DNA of 64,000 nt from Archilochus colubris. Lineage: Eukaryota; Chordata; Aves; Apodiformes; Trochilidae. A program made the translations under genes and the position numbers. The notes below the pieces were generated by a model, which did not search any database, was not told where the DNA came from, and was given only the letters and a program-made list of their open reading frames with translations. Each line of letters starts with the position of its first letter. Positions within the stretch are counted from its first letter, which is position 1. This document shows, piece by piece, positions 51,501 to 63,657 of this stretch. The DNA lies in NCBI GenBank assembly GCA_023079485.1, contig CM041085.1, forward strand, positions 92,205,115 to 92,269,114, in the 5' to 3' direction.

Positions 51501-54500
51501 ACAATTTCATAACTGTTTGCAAGGGCTTCCGGGACATACTACAGTTTTTATGAGACATTGCATAAATTATTGTGGAATTTAAATATAATCTGGAAAATAC
51601 ATTTGAGTTAATAGACACAGTATTTTAGAGCAGTGTATAACCAAATATAGACAGTGATAAAGATTTTAAATGCCTTCATTGGTGTTCTGAAGACCTCAAG
51701 TCCTCCAGAAACAGAGAATTCTGCTTTGCCTTAAAATGTACAAACATTTTGGAGGAAAGTTAAACATACTGTTAACAGATTTAATCCAAAAAGCCAATCT
51801 GCTGACTTATATGTCATCTTATTTTAATACTTTTTCAAACAGTAAATTGTCCAATATCTACATTTGTAACAATTACTCTCGGTCTGAAAGGAGATACAAG
51901 ATTCTCATATGTTGCTAAAATAGATGCTGGGTTAAATAAAAATTGCATATACCAAGTGAATGTATGTTATCTATCAAGTTCTCCTTAAATATTTTGTATA
52001 TACAATTTATCCCCTGCCAATTGTATTATACAGGCCTGCTTAATATACTGTAAAGAAACTGTTCTAAAAAAAATAAAAGCCATTAAAAGATTCTTCAGCT
52101 AAATTCAACAGGAAATAAACTTGCAAATCACAGACCTGCACTGCAGTTATACTTAATTAGATTGAGACTTTGTCATACCAATAAGTCGTTGAACTTTTCA
52201 TTCATAAACAAAGGTATACAGAAAGTAAGAACTTCTGAATTCCAACAGTAGGTTCAGTAAGTGGTCTCTACTGAAGTCATGTATCCCATGATATTGACAC
52301 ATAGACAAGAGTATTTTAACAGCATGTTTCTCTATGGATAATGTAATTTTATTTATTAGAGTTTTTAGCAGCTCTTAATCCACATATTAATCCAGATACC
52401 AACCCAGCAACATGATACTACTTGAGCAAGATGATGCAATATTAGCAAGTCTTCTGGGAGAACACAGAGAAGCAATGGTTAATAGACAAAACACTACTTA
52501 AAGAAACCTATAAACTTCCCTCCTCAAACATTTACATGAAACCTGTTGGACATGCAGGATGACAGTGGAGGCTGCAGTACCAATGGGTTCTAGATGTATT
52601 TTTCATTTCTAGTGGTGTAACCACTACCACTAAAAAGATACCACAAAGCCTCCAAGAAATTATTTCCTCAAAGAGCAGCAGCTTCCTGAATCTTAAATTG
52701 CCTAGACTCACTTGTGAACTTAAAATAAGGAAATTTTTAAGGGTGTTATGACAGAAGAACTCCCTTCCTACCTTCTAGTACCAAGCTCTTCACTATTATC
52801 AGTCATTAGACCAATTTTGCTATTTCTGGAACAGACAACTCATGGTCCTGCATCTCTTGCTTGCTTAAAGATAAGGTTATCTGCCACTTCTTGATCTCCA
52901 GATAGATATTCTGGACATACTGGAAACTACCAAACAAGCTGTGAGGCTGTCCATGGAAGCCAATATTCAATACAGGTTAAAATAAGTGCCCTTTTGCTCC
53001 TGAAGTTGTTCCTATTAACATCTACTGCTCCAGTCCTTACTCTGTCTGTCCTGTTAAGTAGAACCTGCCCACCATCACTTCTGAGCATGTCAAACTGCTT
53101 GGAAAAATCTGGGATGCTGTGATAGGAGAGAAAACAAGTGTGTGATGTTATCTCCTTTGCCACTGGTTCTGGAGTAACAGAGTTGGTGTGCATAATGAAG
53201 TGGCAAAGTTGACAGTCCCTGCAATCAATGCGGCAGGCACCTCCCTGGGACTGCTAGAAAAGCCCTAAAGCTGGGGAAGGCATAGCAACAGTATGTAACA
53301 CTGGCACCCTTTATGTGCTTGTTTTCAGTGCATGAAAGACATACACGAGGTTGATGACATTCTAAGCCATCTCTGTAGCAAAAAGTCTGGAAAGGAATGA
53401 AAGGTCAGTAAGGCTGGAGCAGACCTATGAAATACAAGCTGCCCTGAGAAGCTGATCATTTCTGGTTTTACTGCATTTTTCTTATTCTAGGAGCCAGAAA
53501 ATCAGTGTTCTAAATGAGGCTGGAATATTTTGGGAGGGACATTGCCTCTTTGTGCAATCACATGGCTTCACGTATACAGTAGATTAGGATAAACTTTTCC
53601 AGTGGAAGATCACTCCGCTGCAAAAATACATGCACTGATATAAAAAATGGAGGTCACAGAGCTATGAGCACCTGATGAAATGCTCCTAGGATTAAAATGC
53701 GTAGGTGCTCGGTTATGGCTATTGCTCCACCTTTTAACTATTACATCTACATGGACCTTTGTCTCTGTAGAAGACTGTACGCTCACAAAAGCATGTGTCT
53801 GTGTTAACATTCACTACATTAATTTATATAAGCTATCAAATCCCTTCCCAGATTTTACTACACATCCACACAGCCATAATGATGGGTTCTTGCTCAAAGC
53901 ATCTTCTTCTGGCAGTTGACTTTCCCCACACTCAAGCTCTGAAACCATTTGCTATGTTACAGCCCAAATATGATCTCAAAGCCCACTGTTGTAATTTCTT
54001 TCCCATTGGTATCGTGCCATCAATGGGCCCTTGGAGCAAGATATGTTTTACCAACAAACCAAATAAAATAAAATGAAGATTCTTACCCAAACATTAATAT
54101 TTGCAGCCTTGAGTATACACAAAAGCAGTGCCTACCAAACACCACTCCCTGACTTCATCACTGCACTTTTCCAACACCCACAGATCTCACATGATGACAC
54201 CTTCATGTGCTTTGTCACTCTGACCACCATCAGCATGCTTTTATGTTTTCTAATGGTAGCTAGATTCCTAGTAATAGGCATTACAGCTGCCTGGAAGTGA
54301 AGTAGGAAGCAGACACACAGAGGGTCTCAATTTGTCACTATTTAGGTATCAAGCTTTGGGACAGTGTACAGCCAAGCTAAAAATCAATATGATATCTCAT
54401 GGTAAAAAGTTCAATAGGTATAAAAATCACTTCTCAGCCGAGGGTTGTATCTGATTTAGACTGGCAGTTAATTAGATGTGTATTTTCTATGCCTTTGTAT

Positions 54501-54629
54501 TTGTGAAATGGAGTGCATATCTATGGGACTATCAGCTAGCGTAAGAGTAATCTGTGCGTGAAAAGAAGGTGTGGGCAAGTTTTGTACACATCAGGGTGTG
54601 TTTTTAATTTTATAAGTGTCTGTGTAGAA
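51501..54629. other. Intergenic sequence
   Basis: Nothing could be assigned; open frames are short and unrecognised. Confidence 0.4.
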
Positions 54630-54900
54630 TTTTGCATATCTCATCACCTCACCTCTGCTTTTATCTTCCTTCTCTTGTTCTTTTTGTTCTTCCCAATCCT
54701 TTCATTTTCCTGATGCTTTTATCTCCTTTGCTTCCATCCCTCTGTCCTGCTAGAACACCTTTTCTGCTTTCATCTATCAGAGTTTCTTCTCTCTCACTCT
54801 GCAGTCTTCCCTCAAACACATATCTTCAAGCTAACTCTCTTTTTTACAATCCGCATAAATAATCTCATACCTTTCTTACTTTGGCCTTTAATCCTCTGTT
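54630..54900. repeat. Pyrimidine-rich low-complexity tract
   Basis: About 270 bp dominated by C and T on the plus strand (CTTCC, TTTTCCT, CTCTCTCACTCTG), without a fixed unit. Its 76-codon frame is a composition artefact. Confidence 0.6.
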
Positions 54901-57799
54901 TTGACACGTTACATTAAGGCTGTAGGTTCTCTGGGACAAGGAGAACACTTTACCTGTTAGTGCTATGTTGTACACAATTTGCTACAGATACTTTGACAGA
55001 ACTAGAATGAAGCATAAATTGATCCTGTAGATTTTTTTCTGTTTTAATCGGTACTTGTCTGTTCTGTTTCATAACATCGTATACCCTGAACTAAGGTAAT
55101 TATTTTTAAAAGCAACTGTTACTCACAAATTACTCAGATGTCAGCTGCTAAGGAAGACAGCTCTTCTTACTATCTGACAAAAATACTCTATTTCTGTTAG
55201 AAAGAATTATGAGCTTGCTTCTTCCTGAAATAATCTCTTAATGGAATCCCTCATAGATAAAAAAACGTGTACCCATCATGAGCAGAGGGTATCAGTCTTA
55301 CCTGTGGGAAGTAATCAGAGACAGTTTATCCAGACTTCTGTGGTTAGAGTGTGACTTTTATTACACAGATGACAGAAAACAAATGTCTAAAAAGAGATTA
55401 CTTTTTTTTTCATGTTAATTTGGCAGCCTCTAAGCTATAATAATCTTCAAAATGTATCAGTAAGTGAACATTCAGAGTTATTTTTTACTTTTAAAATCCT
55501 TTTTAATATGCCCAGGTATTTGACAAGTAAACCAATTGGCATATTTTAGCAACACATCAGATAGGTTATGCCTATCAAATTGAATACTAGTTAGAAATCA
55601 TTTCAACTACTTTTCTGACTAGTTCTGAGAGCTAGGATTATTCTTCAGAGCACATTTGCCTTACTGCTTTGTCCTAGGTGCTTTATATCCATCTCAGCTT
55701 AAAAAAAAAAAGAGAAATGGGGAGTTACAGGGCTTCTCCACTAGTCTCAATCTTCAGTTATATGGAAAAACATACAAAATAATTTATAAATTAAGATGTT
55801 GTAAGTTGTGCTGAATAACATAACTCCAGAAAATAAAATAAAATCCTGACATGCACTGTAGACCTACTTGAAAGACTTCAGTTGAATTCTGAACCTTTTT
55901 CTTTCTTTTTTTAAAAAAGCACAATATTATCTGCCCAAATGTCACTATTTCAATGTTTACTGAGAGCATGAAAATATTTTTAGATCTCAGCAGCTGATAT
56001 CTGACTTTTCTCACCTCCCCCTTCCTTCCAACCTGGGGCTTTAATCTTACAGCAGAAGCAAATCCTTAAAACAAATTTTGAGTAAAACATATTTTTCCAA
56101 TTTTTACCTAATCTTTTTAAGTATTTTTTTTTAATAATTTCTGCTCAGCTGCAGTGAACAGAAATGAAGAAAGAAGGAAAAAATCATGCTGGTATGTAGG
56201 CAGAGATGTGGATATATTTGCTGTCAGCTCAATTTGATCTCGAAGTTTCAATCCTGAATAGACATCCCTGGTATCTGTGAGATCCCAATTGGCTGAGAAA
56301 TGAACCTTCCTTATCTTCTGTGCCAATGTGAAAATAAAAACAAATTCTTCTTTTCTAGTACATGTTATCTTGGACAGACAATGTACCCTTTTCTGGGAAA
56401 GGTTGCCGACACTAAATCTATATAAGCTTTTAGACTACATAGGGGTCCCTTTCAAGCCATGTTGATTTTGCAGATTCTACCAAACCTCTCTTGCTCACAG
56501 AGGAGGAAATTATACCATAGGTTGGACACTTCTCAATCCCCAGGTCTGAATGTGGAATTCATATCTTCTTTCTCACTTGCTGGCCTGAAGTAGGAAGTCT
56601 CCCAAGACCACAGAAATCCTCAAAATGGCTGAAGAGTCCTCATTACCTGAGGAAAGCCCTAGGCAGTTGGTGTATTTGAGGTAACAATGCAAATTTAGAA
56701 GAAACCACGCATGAGGAAAAAATGTTTCAACTTGCCATATGTTATAATGTAGGATGCCACAAAAAATTTGGGCGGGCTCTAATACTTTAATGAGAACTCA
56801 TTTTTCATTTGAGCTGTATACACAGTATTATTATATTCATTTAAGATGCCTTAATGTAAGTATTGGTGTTTTCTTAGCACACCTAGGAAGAACATCAAAT
56901 TACCTCTATTTCAGAGAAAGAAAAACAACTGAGAAGAATCTGCATGACACAGACACTTGTCACCAGCCAGCAGCTGCTGCAGGAAGAAGAGACTCCTGCT
57001 AAAAGAAGTGAAAAATGGTCCACTAGCTTTGACTCCTCTTGGCCATTCATCTGAAACTGTCTGGCTCATACACCTCTACACTGCCCCCTCAAATAGCCCT
57101 TTGTAGCAGAATGAGCTTTATTAGGGCAGATTACACCTGCCACTTGCACAGTATCCTTAGGGATAAGTGACTTTAAGATAGTGGAATATAAGGACTGCCA
57201 AAGTTATTACTTCGCCACATTTTCACCTGATTCTTGAAGCCCCAGACAGACCTGCTTCATCCAGCCTATGGAAACACACATGCAGCTGAATTTCCTAGAT
57301 GTTTGCCAATAGTGTTAGTGCCAATAGTGTAGGGTTGGTTTTTTTTGGCAAATGTATGGTTTTGATATAGTGATATGAGGTACCTACTCTTAGCAACCAT
57401 TGTAGCTTTTAAAAAGAAACACCTTCTGTCCAAAAAACCAATAAAACTGGAAAATCACATACCTTATTAGCAAATGGGTTATCAAGGGGTCAGGTTGTTT
57501 GGTTCTGCTCCCACTTGGAGTCTCAGAATGCGCGGTAGATTTTGTTGGTATCTAAAATTAGTGTGAAGCAGGGTAGGCTAATGGTAAAGAACATGTAAGT
57601 GAAAAGAGATTATTAGGTCATCTTGTTATCTTCTAGAACTTCTCATTAAGTGGTATTATCAGTTAAATCAGCACGGCTGATTTTAAACATACCAAGCAAC
57701 ATGATTTTTCTGCTCCTCCAAAATATTTACTTTTGTCTGGATTCTTCTCGCAGAATGTCTGTTTCCTTTTCCGCCACTGGCCTGCTTTGAGAGGACCAG
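54901..57799. other. Intergenic sequence
   Basis: No feature could be supported. A short direct repeat of GCCAATAGTGT lies near 57305-57331. Confidence 0.4.
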
Positions 57800-58370
57800 G
57801 CTAAAAATAGCCTTTGGCCATACCCATCCAAAATGTTCCAGACCCAAAGTCACTGCCACATGGTGCCTGTGCCAGGGCAGTGGGGGAGCAGCTGTGCCTG
57901 TGGGGAGGGGACTCCTCTGGCCTCCCTGGCTGGGTGCTCTCTGGGTTAGGGTCTGTTTGTCTGGCAGTGCTCCCTGTGCTGCTGCTCCTCCAGCATTCTG
58001 TTTTCTTGCTGGATGACACTGTTCACCAGCACAGGTCACCTCCTCCTGTCTGCCCAAGTAGGACCGGCTCCCAGGCTGTAGGGCACTGCCACGGGGACCC
58101 TGAGCTCAGGCACCCCCGTCTGCTGCTGAGTCCAGTGTGGGACTTTTCTGGTTGGGAAGTAATTATCTGCTGGGAAGTGTGGGTTCCATATCTACATATT
58201 TTTATATATTTTCAAATCACTGTTATTCCTACTTCATTAAATCTATTCTAGGTTTTTTCCATCCTTAAAGTCTGCTGCCCCTATTCCCTTTTCATCTTTC
58301 CCTGGGAGGGTAGTGGGGGAGCAGCAGAGACCCTCTGTCACTTGTTATGGGCGAAGACTGTGACAATTGG
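57800..58370. other. GC-richer block of unknown origin, possibly a decayed LTR or retroviral piece
   Basis: Positions about 57840-58140 are markedly GC-richer than the surroundings but have few CpG, and open frames overlap on both strands. The block then turns AT-rich with a TATA-like stretch near 58192-58212 and ends with another G-rich segment at about 58300-58340. The texture is that of an old transposon, perhaps an ERV LTR, but I found no terminal repeats or target duplication and cannot classify it. Confidence 0.3.
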
Positions 58371-60389
58371 GTTTTTTCCCCATTTTTCCAAGTTAAATAC
58401 ATTTATTCATTTTACTTTTGTATGTAAATGCCACTGTGTACACAGGCTGATGCCATCTTCCTTGGAGGCTCCCAGTCTGTATCTCCCAGGTGGCTGATGC
58501 ATATTGAAACTGGATCATACTGCTGTGTGTAAAAGAAGGCCAGAGACATTTTCACCCTCTAACTGTCTAAGGTCACAGATGCTTACCTAAGCTCTGGCTC
58601 CTCATTCCTCTTAGTGCTGCCAGCATGTCATAGGAAGCAAGAGCTTAGGAGACCTGTTTTTTTGAGTCATCTAACAATATATTGATGTATGTTCCCTATG
58701 TGTAACTTAAGAGTATTTCCTGGCTCTTATATCATTTAATCTTCCTCTATAAATTGTTATTTCTCAGTTAAGAAAATGTTCACTGCCATTTCTCTGAACT
58801 GTGCCTCACTAAGGAATCTCTTTTTTCAAGAGCCTGTAAACTTCAGTGAGCATAATATTACCTTTGTAATTTCTGTTGCAAACACAATTACTAGACTCCA
58901 CTGATCCTGTGAAAACACACCCAGTTCCCAGGAAGCTCAGATGATGTTAGCAGGACTATTCACAGGAGCAACACGTGTATATTTGTGGGGCTTCAACTGC
59001 TTTACATGTAGAAATTTTACATGTCAGCTGCAGCATAGCTGACTGTTTACACAGTGAAATGTTGGTGATGCTTCAAGAGCCTGTAAAAAAAGCTCCCCAT
59101 GTAACTATGGGTCACACTGGGGTTCTTATGTTTCTCTCAGAAAAAATACTCCTTTTTAGAAATCTAAAGAACCACTGGAAGATTGCTTCTATGAGCAAAG
59201 TCACAACAGGTGTCTAAATAGCAAAGGGGAAATTTCTTCTTTCTTCCTTTTTGTCCCTGTTTCCTCATTCACCTTTGTTTTATCTCTCCAGACTCATTTC
59301 CCAAGGGGATTTCCCATCCTAGCAATGTCTCTGGTGAAGGTTGTGTGATGTCTACGATACCAGGAAAGAGACTTCCCTTTGAGACACACCTCATGGCTTT
59401 GATGAAGACCTCTAATGAAAACACATATAGCTATTATTAATGCTTAATAAAAAAATCTTTACACTCAACACCAATAATTTGTATGAACAGGCACAAATAC
59501 TTTATATCCAAGTATATCCAATGCCAAAATCTTGTTGAGATTGTTCAGAAATGTAAAACTATAAGACTTTTGTCTTATACTCTTTTTATGCTAATCAAAA
59601 TAATGGCTTACAGTGATTTGCAATGGCTTCTGAGAATCTCTCTGCACAAAGCCCTATATTTGTGGATACCTCACTAATCTTTCCAAGATTACTTCAGTGA
59701 ACACAAATAAAAAGTTGAAAGTTATCATAGTTTTTTCTGATCCTTAGCTGGCATGGAGATGTCCCCAGTAATAGTGAAAATGAAACTTTCTTGCTGTTCT
59801 AGCTTACAGAGTTTTGGTGTCTACAAATGTGATACCTGTCCCCTACTATACAGGGGTAGGTAAAACTTTCACCCATCCCCTCCATGGGTATTCTCATACA
59901 CAGAAAGCCACATCATGTGTTTAAGAAAGCAACCGTAAAGAGACATGGCCACACAGCTTAAGCTTAGATTTGGCCATTTAATACCACTGTATTTTGGTCG
60001 TTTGGTTACCTAAAAAATATTTCCCTTATCAGTTTACCAACACATATTGGAATCTGGTTTAACTCTAATTGTAGACTAATAGTTTACTAGGAGGAAAACG
60101 TTAAGTAACACAGTTGCAGCTGGTTTTATTGCCAAATGCAAAGTTTGATGTTTGCCATTAGGCTACCAAGAGTCCCAGCACAATCCAAAGTTTCCATCAA
60201 CACTGTTGTGTCCAGGCAGTGAGGCAGGAAGGCAGGCAGAAATAGAGCACTTAGTTGTCACACCTTGGAAAAACCCAGAATTTTTGATTATCAATCAATT
60301 GTATCAGCAGCCATTACTCCCTGGATAAACACAGTGCACTGGAAGGAGCCACAGAGATGAGAGGAGTGACAAGGCCAAATGTCATCGGG
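58371..60389. other. Intergenic sequence up to the ERV remnant
   Basis: No gene was recognised. The retroviral frame reads on to 60291 before a stop, but base composition changes near 60390, so the last part of that frame is probably host DNA. Confidence 0.4.
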
Positions 60390-60878
60390 TTTTGATTTTT
60401 CCGCGGCAGCCCTGGCTTCCTCAGCTAGCTCGCCCCAGATGGTTTCTGTTTGTTTTTGCTCTTCCGCAAGCGGAATAGGGCTTGGGGGCTGGAGGGGGGT
60501 GTCCCCCTCGTGCTGGTCCGTCTGGGGACCGTCATCGGTTGGGGGTGCAGTCTGCGTGGCTGCACCGACCCCGATTTTCGGGACGATTAGTAAACAGTCC
60601 CTTGCCTTCCTCCATGTCTCCTGCTCCTCTAGGGCTTTTTCCAAGGCGCCCCTGACCTTCCCCCATGCCTTGAGGGATTTTCCCGTGCCTGAGGATGTGG
60701 TCTCCTCGGCTAATGCATAAGTGCATTTATTCCACACCTCTGGGTGGAGGATATCCACCGCCTGGTCAATGACCCCAGTCTCTAACAGCCTCGAAACTGC
60801 GAGGGTAAAATCTTTGGGCCTACACTCAATTCCCCACTGTCTATGCACCTCAGATACGACCTTTACAAGGGCTTCCCT
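60390..60878 (-). pseudogene. gag: Partial gag (matrix region) of the ERV remnant
   Basis: The frame is open through the leader and gag. From about 60878 it gives an avian retroviral matrix-like domain: helices with VSEVHRQWGIE, FTLAVSRLLETG and LKAWGKVRGALEKALEEQ. A hydrophilic, proline-containing linker follows, with PPTDD and PPSPIP, then WGELAEEARAAAEKSKPDD. Capsid, nucleocapsid and protease are absent. No in-frame ATG exists before or in this domain; the codon where the family's start is expected (60878-60876) is AGG. Another ATG at 60940 in good context is in a different frame and opens only 25 codons. The protein is therefore probably not made from its normal start. The final residues before the stop at 60291 look like read-through into host sequence. 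Confidence 0.75.
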
Positions 60879-60996
60879 CCTCCTTGTCGGTCCGGGAGCG
60901 TCCTCCCCGCCGGGCTGGATCCTGCCGCTCCGGCCGCCATTTACCCGAATCCAGGCGAATTCCCCGAACCCGAATCCGATCTCGATTTTCTCTGAT

Positions 60997-61014
60997 TCCC
61001 GGGTTTCGGCATCA
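60997..61014 (-). promoter_or_regulatory. Retroviral primer binding site matching tRNA-Phe
   Basis: The minus strand reads TGATGCCGAAACCCGGGA, complementary over 17 of 18 positions to the 3' end of vertebrate tRNA-Phe (mismatch at position 3). It lies three nucleotides after the LTR, as a primer site should. Exogenous avian alpharetroviruses use tRNA-Trp, so the primer choice differs. Confidence 0.85.
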
Positions 61015-61017
61015 ATT

Positions 61018-61333
61018 TGTTGCCTCCGACGAGGCGTGGTGACCTGGTTCAAGAACGACTCATCAACCAACCCCAGGTTATCCGGGCCATCAGCTCACAG
61101 ACATCAATATGATGGATGGCAAATGGCGTTTATTGTTTATGTTACACCGCATTTTATAGCCTAGGTTCACACCGTCATTTCCGTCTGCTTGCGTTAGGGA
61201 CCCGTACCTATTGGTTGTCAGAAGGGAAGCCTTATCTTAACTTTCCGTACAGCACGATATCTTCCGGCCGCCAAACCTTAACTGTCACATTTCAAACCTA
61301 AACTACCACACTGCAAACCTTAACTACCACACA
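61018..61333 (-). repeat. 5' LTR of the ERV remnant
   Basis: It is 316 bp from TGTGGTAG to AACA. The U3 start consists of three imperfect 21-bp tandem units (61333-61271), each beginning TGTG and containing AGTTnAGGTTTG. TATA box and polyadenylation signal are about 18 bp apart, so the signal lies near the expected cap site. No matching 3' LTR was found, so no target duplication can be confirmed; the host flank next to the 5' LTR reads ATACT in plus orientation. Confidence 0.8.
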
Positions 61334-63657
61334 ATACTAAGGAGAGCAACTTTAACCAAGCACATGTACTTTGACAAACAGAGCTGATAAAAGTGCCAGA
61401 CTTAAGGCAGGTCTTCCTTGGAGTAAACAATAAAAACGTGTCACACAGCTCTATTCAAACATCCACTGTTATTTTTATTCTCTTTTACTGCTCAGGGGAA
61501 CTCTCTACTCTAGAGTATCCTGTTCTTGTCAGTGGTTGGGGTGGGAAGCAGATAAAAACCCATGATGTTTTAGCTTTCAGATGCAGAATTTGGCCCTCTA
61601 GATCCAGGAACATGAGGGAGATCTGTCTGCAGAGAAGATGTATGCTATGGCACTCTGCCACTCATCACTGCCAGGGGCATTATGGAGCCTTCTTATTTTG
61701 GGGTTCCTCTTTGAACTGTGGCTGCAGTTATCTGCATCTCCTGGGATAAGGATTCTGTGGACGACATTTCTTCCAGTGCTTCCTCAACAGCTCCGGAGAG
61801 TCCCACCATAGGGTGACAGCAGCAATGTATTTGCCTTTAGGTACTACAATGTGCCATGTCCTTGCTGTCATATTCAGAGAATCTCCTTAATCATAAAACT
61901 TTTGTTCACATTTTGACAAATTTTTCATTATGCTGGTTTACACAGAAGGAAAAGAGTTAAATTAGACATATTTCAAGCTGCTGTCTTCTTGCAAGTCTAC
62001 TAATTTACAACTGTATTTCCTGGATTTGAAGTGACACTGGAATTTTTGGAAAGGAGTCATGAAAAGAAGAAAGAATGGTTGTGCAAAATCAGATTGATTC
62101 TGAGGTGAATCACTTGAAATAACATTTTTAAGACTCTGCCTATTCATTTTAAGGTTCCCCAGGTCTGCAAACCCCTATAATTAAAGGGGTTTGGAACCAC
62201 ATCAGTTTGAAAGCTATCCTTAGTAATATATACTCACTGCTGGTTTCATGATTTAGCTGACTGAACAGCAGCAAAAGCAGATAGATGATAGCACCAGGAT
62301 CATCCTAGGAGAAAAGATAAATATGCCCTCATACAAGAAATAAATAGGAGTAACTAGTGAAAAGAAAGAAGCCCCGGCTTAAAAGCATCCTTATATTTCA
62401 GTCATTACTATTGTCAATTAATCCCTCTTTTTACCAGTCTTAGTAGCTTCCTGGAACACCCACAAAAAGAAAAAAATTGAAAGGCAATGTAGTAATTGCA
62501 TGAAGAGCTTCAGTTTTTCATTTAAGCTGTTGTGTCTTAGCTTGCATATAAATGTACTTGGAATCAAAAGGTCCTTGACCTTCTTTACCCATATGGCACA
62601 GGATTGGGCAGTGATCTGGTCACACTGGAAGTCACAGTTACACTGAGCAAATGCATGAGAAGATACCTGGAAAATGCTAAACTTAGAGTGAGCCACTCTT
62701 TTCATCATGGCTCATAGCAAGGGGTTTCATTGTGGCTCAGAAAACCTGGAAGACACTTTGTGGATCAGCTGTGTCTGTCCCCAGCACATTTGAACCAATA
62801 GAGTTCACCTTTGCTGACACATGGCATCATGGGCTGTATCTTTGAAGAGGACTGCAACTATGAATTTTTGGAACTAGAAGCCTAAGCAATATGAAATTGT
62901 ACTAACAGAAATGTACAGATTCAATCTCCTTTCTGCCAGCTACAGCATTCTGGGTGTATTCTCTCTGATAATAGACTTCACTGTTAGCTAGAAGCAGCTT
63001 TAGACTGCATGAGAATCAAGCACTTTTCTGGCAAAAAAAAAAAATCTTTGATTTTTCCTTGAAGCATCAGTTCAGACTATCCATGAGGATTTTCCCATCC
63101 TTTTCTACGTGTTGTACGTGTTGCTTCAATTAAAACAAACAAGAAGACAACAACAAAATTATTAGAAATGGTGTGTCCTCACAAACTATGCCAAAAGAGC
63201 TGAGCATTTATAGAAATGTATATTACCAATACTGTACCCACAATTATGTGGAGCAATCCCTAGTGTGTTTTGTAACTGAATGGTACTGAACTCTGCTGAC
63301 ACAGTCAATAGGCTTGTTTTTTCACTGTTTTCAACAGTATTGCTTCTCTAAAACAGTGATGTGAGAAGTGCACCCCTAAAATATCACTAATTAAATTATT
63401 TAAGTTACTGTTTATATGGAACATTAGGCCAACATTAATTACACATTTTTTTAACTACTGGAAAAGATTCATTTTCCCGAGCAATATTTATGGACACCAG
63501 TTCGTACTTTTAAGCTTATGTTTTCACTTCAGTTAGTCTGCAAGTGTGAAAACCCATTCAAGAATATTGCACAAAACATGGATGTCTTATGATACAAGCA
63601 GACTTCTCGTGCTATTGTCAGTACATATTTATAAGGTATAAAGAGTCAGCCAGTGTC
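61334..63657. other. Intergenic sequence
   Basis: No gene, LTR or CR1 was recognised; open frames are short and unassigned. Confidence 0.4.

Larger units (their letters stand above)
60390..61333 (-). mobile_element. Truncated endogenous retrovirus, alpharetrovirus-like: 5' LTR, primer site, partial gag
   Basis: In minus orientation the order is LTR (61333-61018), a 3-nt gap, primer binding site, a short leader, then an open gag frame. The LTR has TG...CA ends, TATAAAA at 61158-61152 and AATAAA at 61134-61129, directly before a GCCATTT motif, as in avian alpharetroviral LTRs. The gag frame stops resembling retrovirus near 60390. No pol, env or 3' LTR is seen, so everything beyond matrix has been lost or never sat here. 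High CpG content and an undamaged frame hint that the insertion is not very old. Confidence 0.85.
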
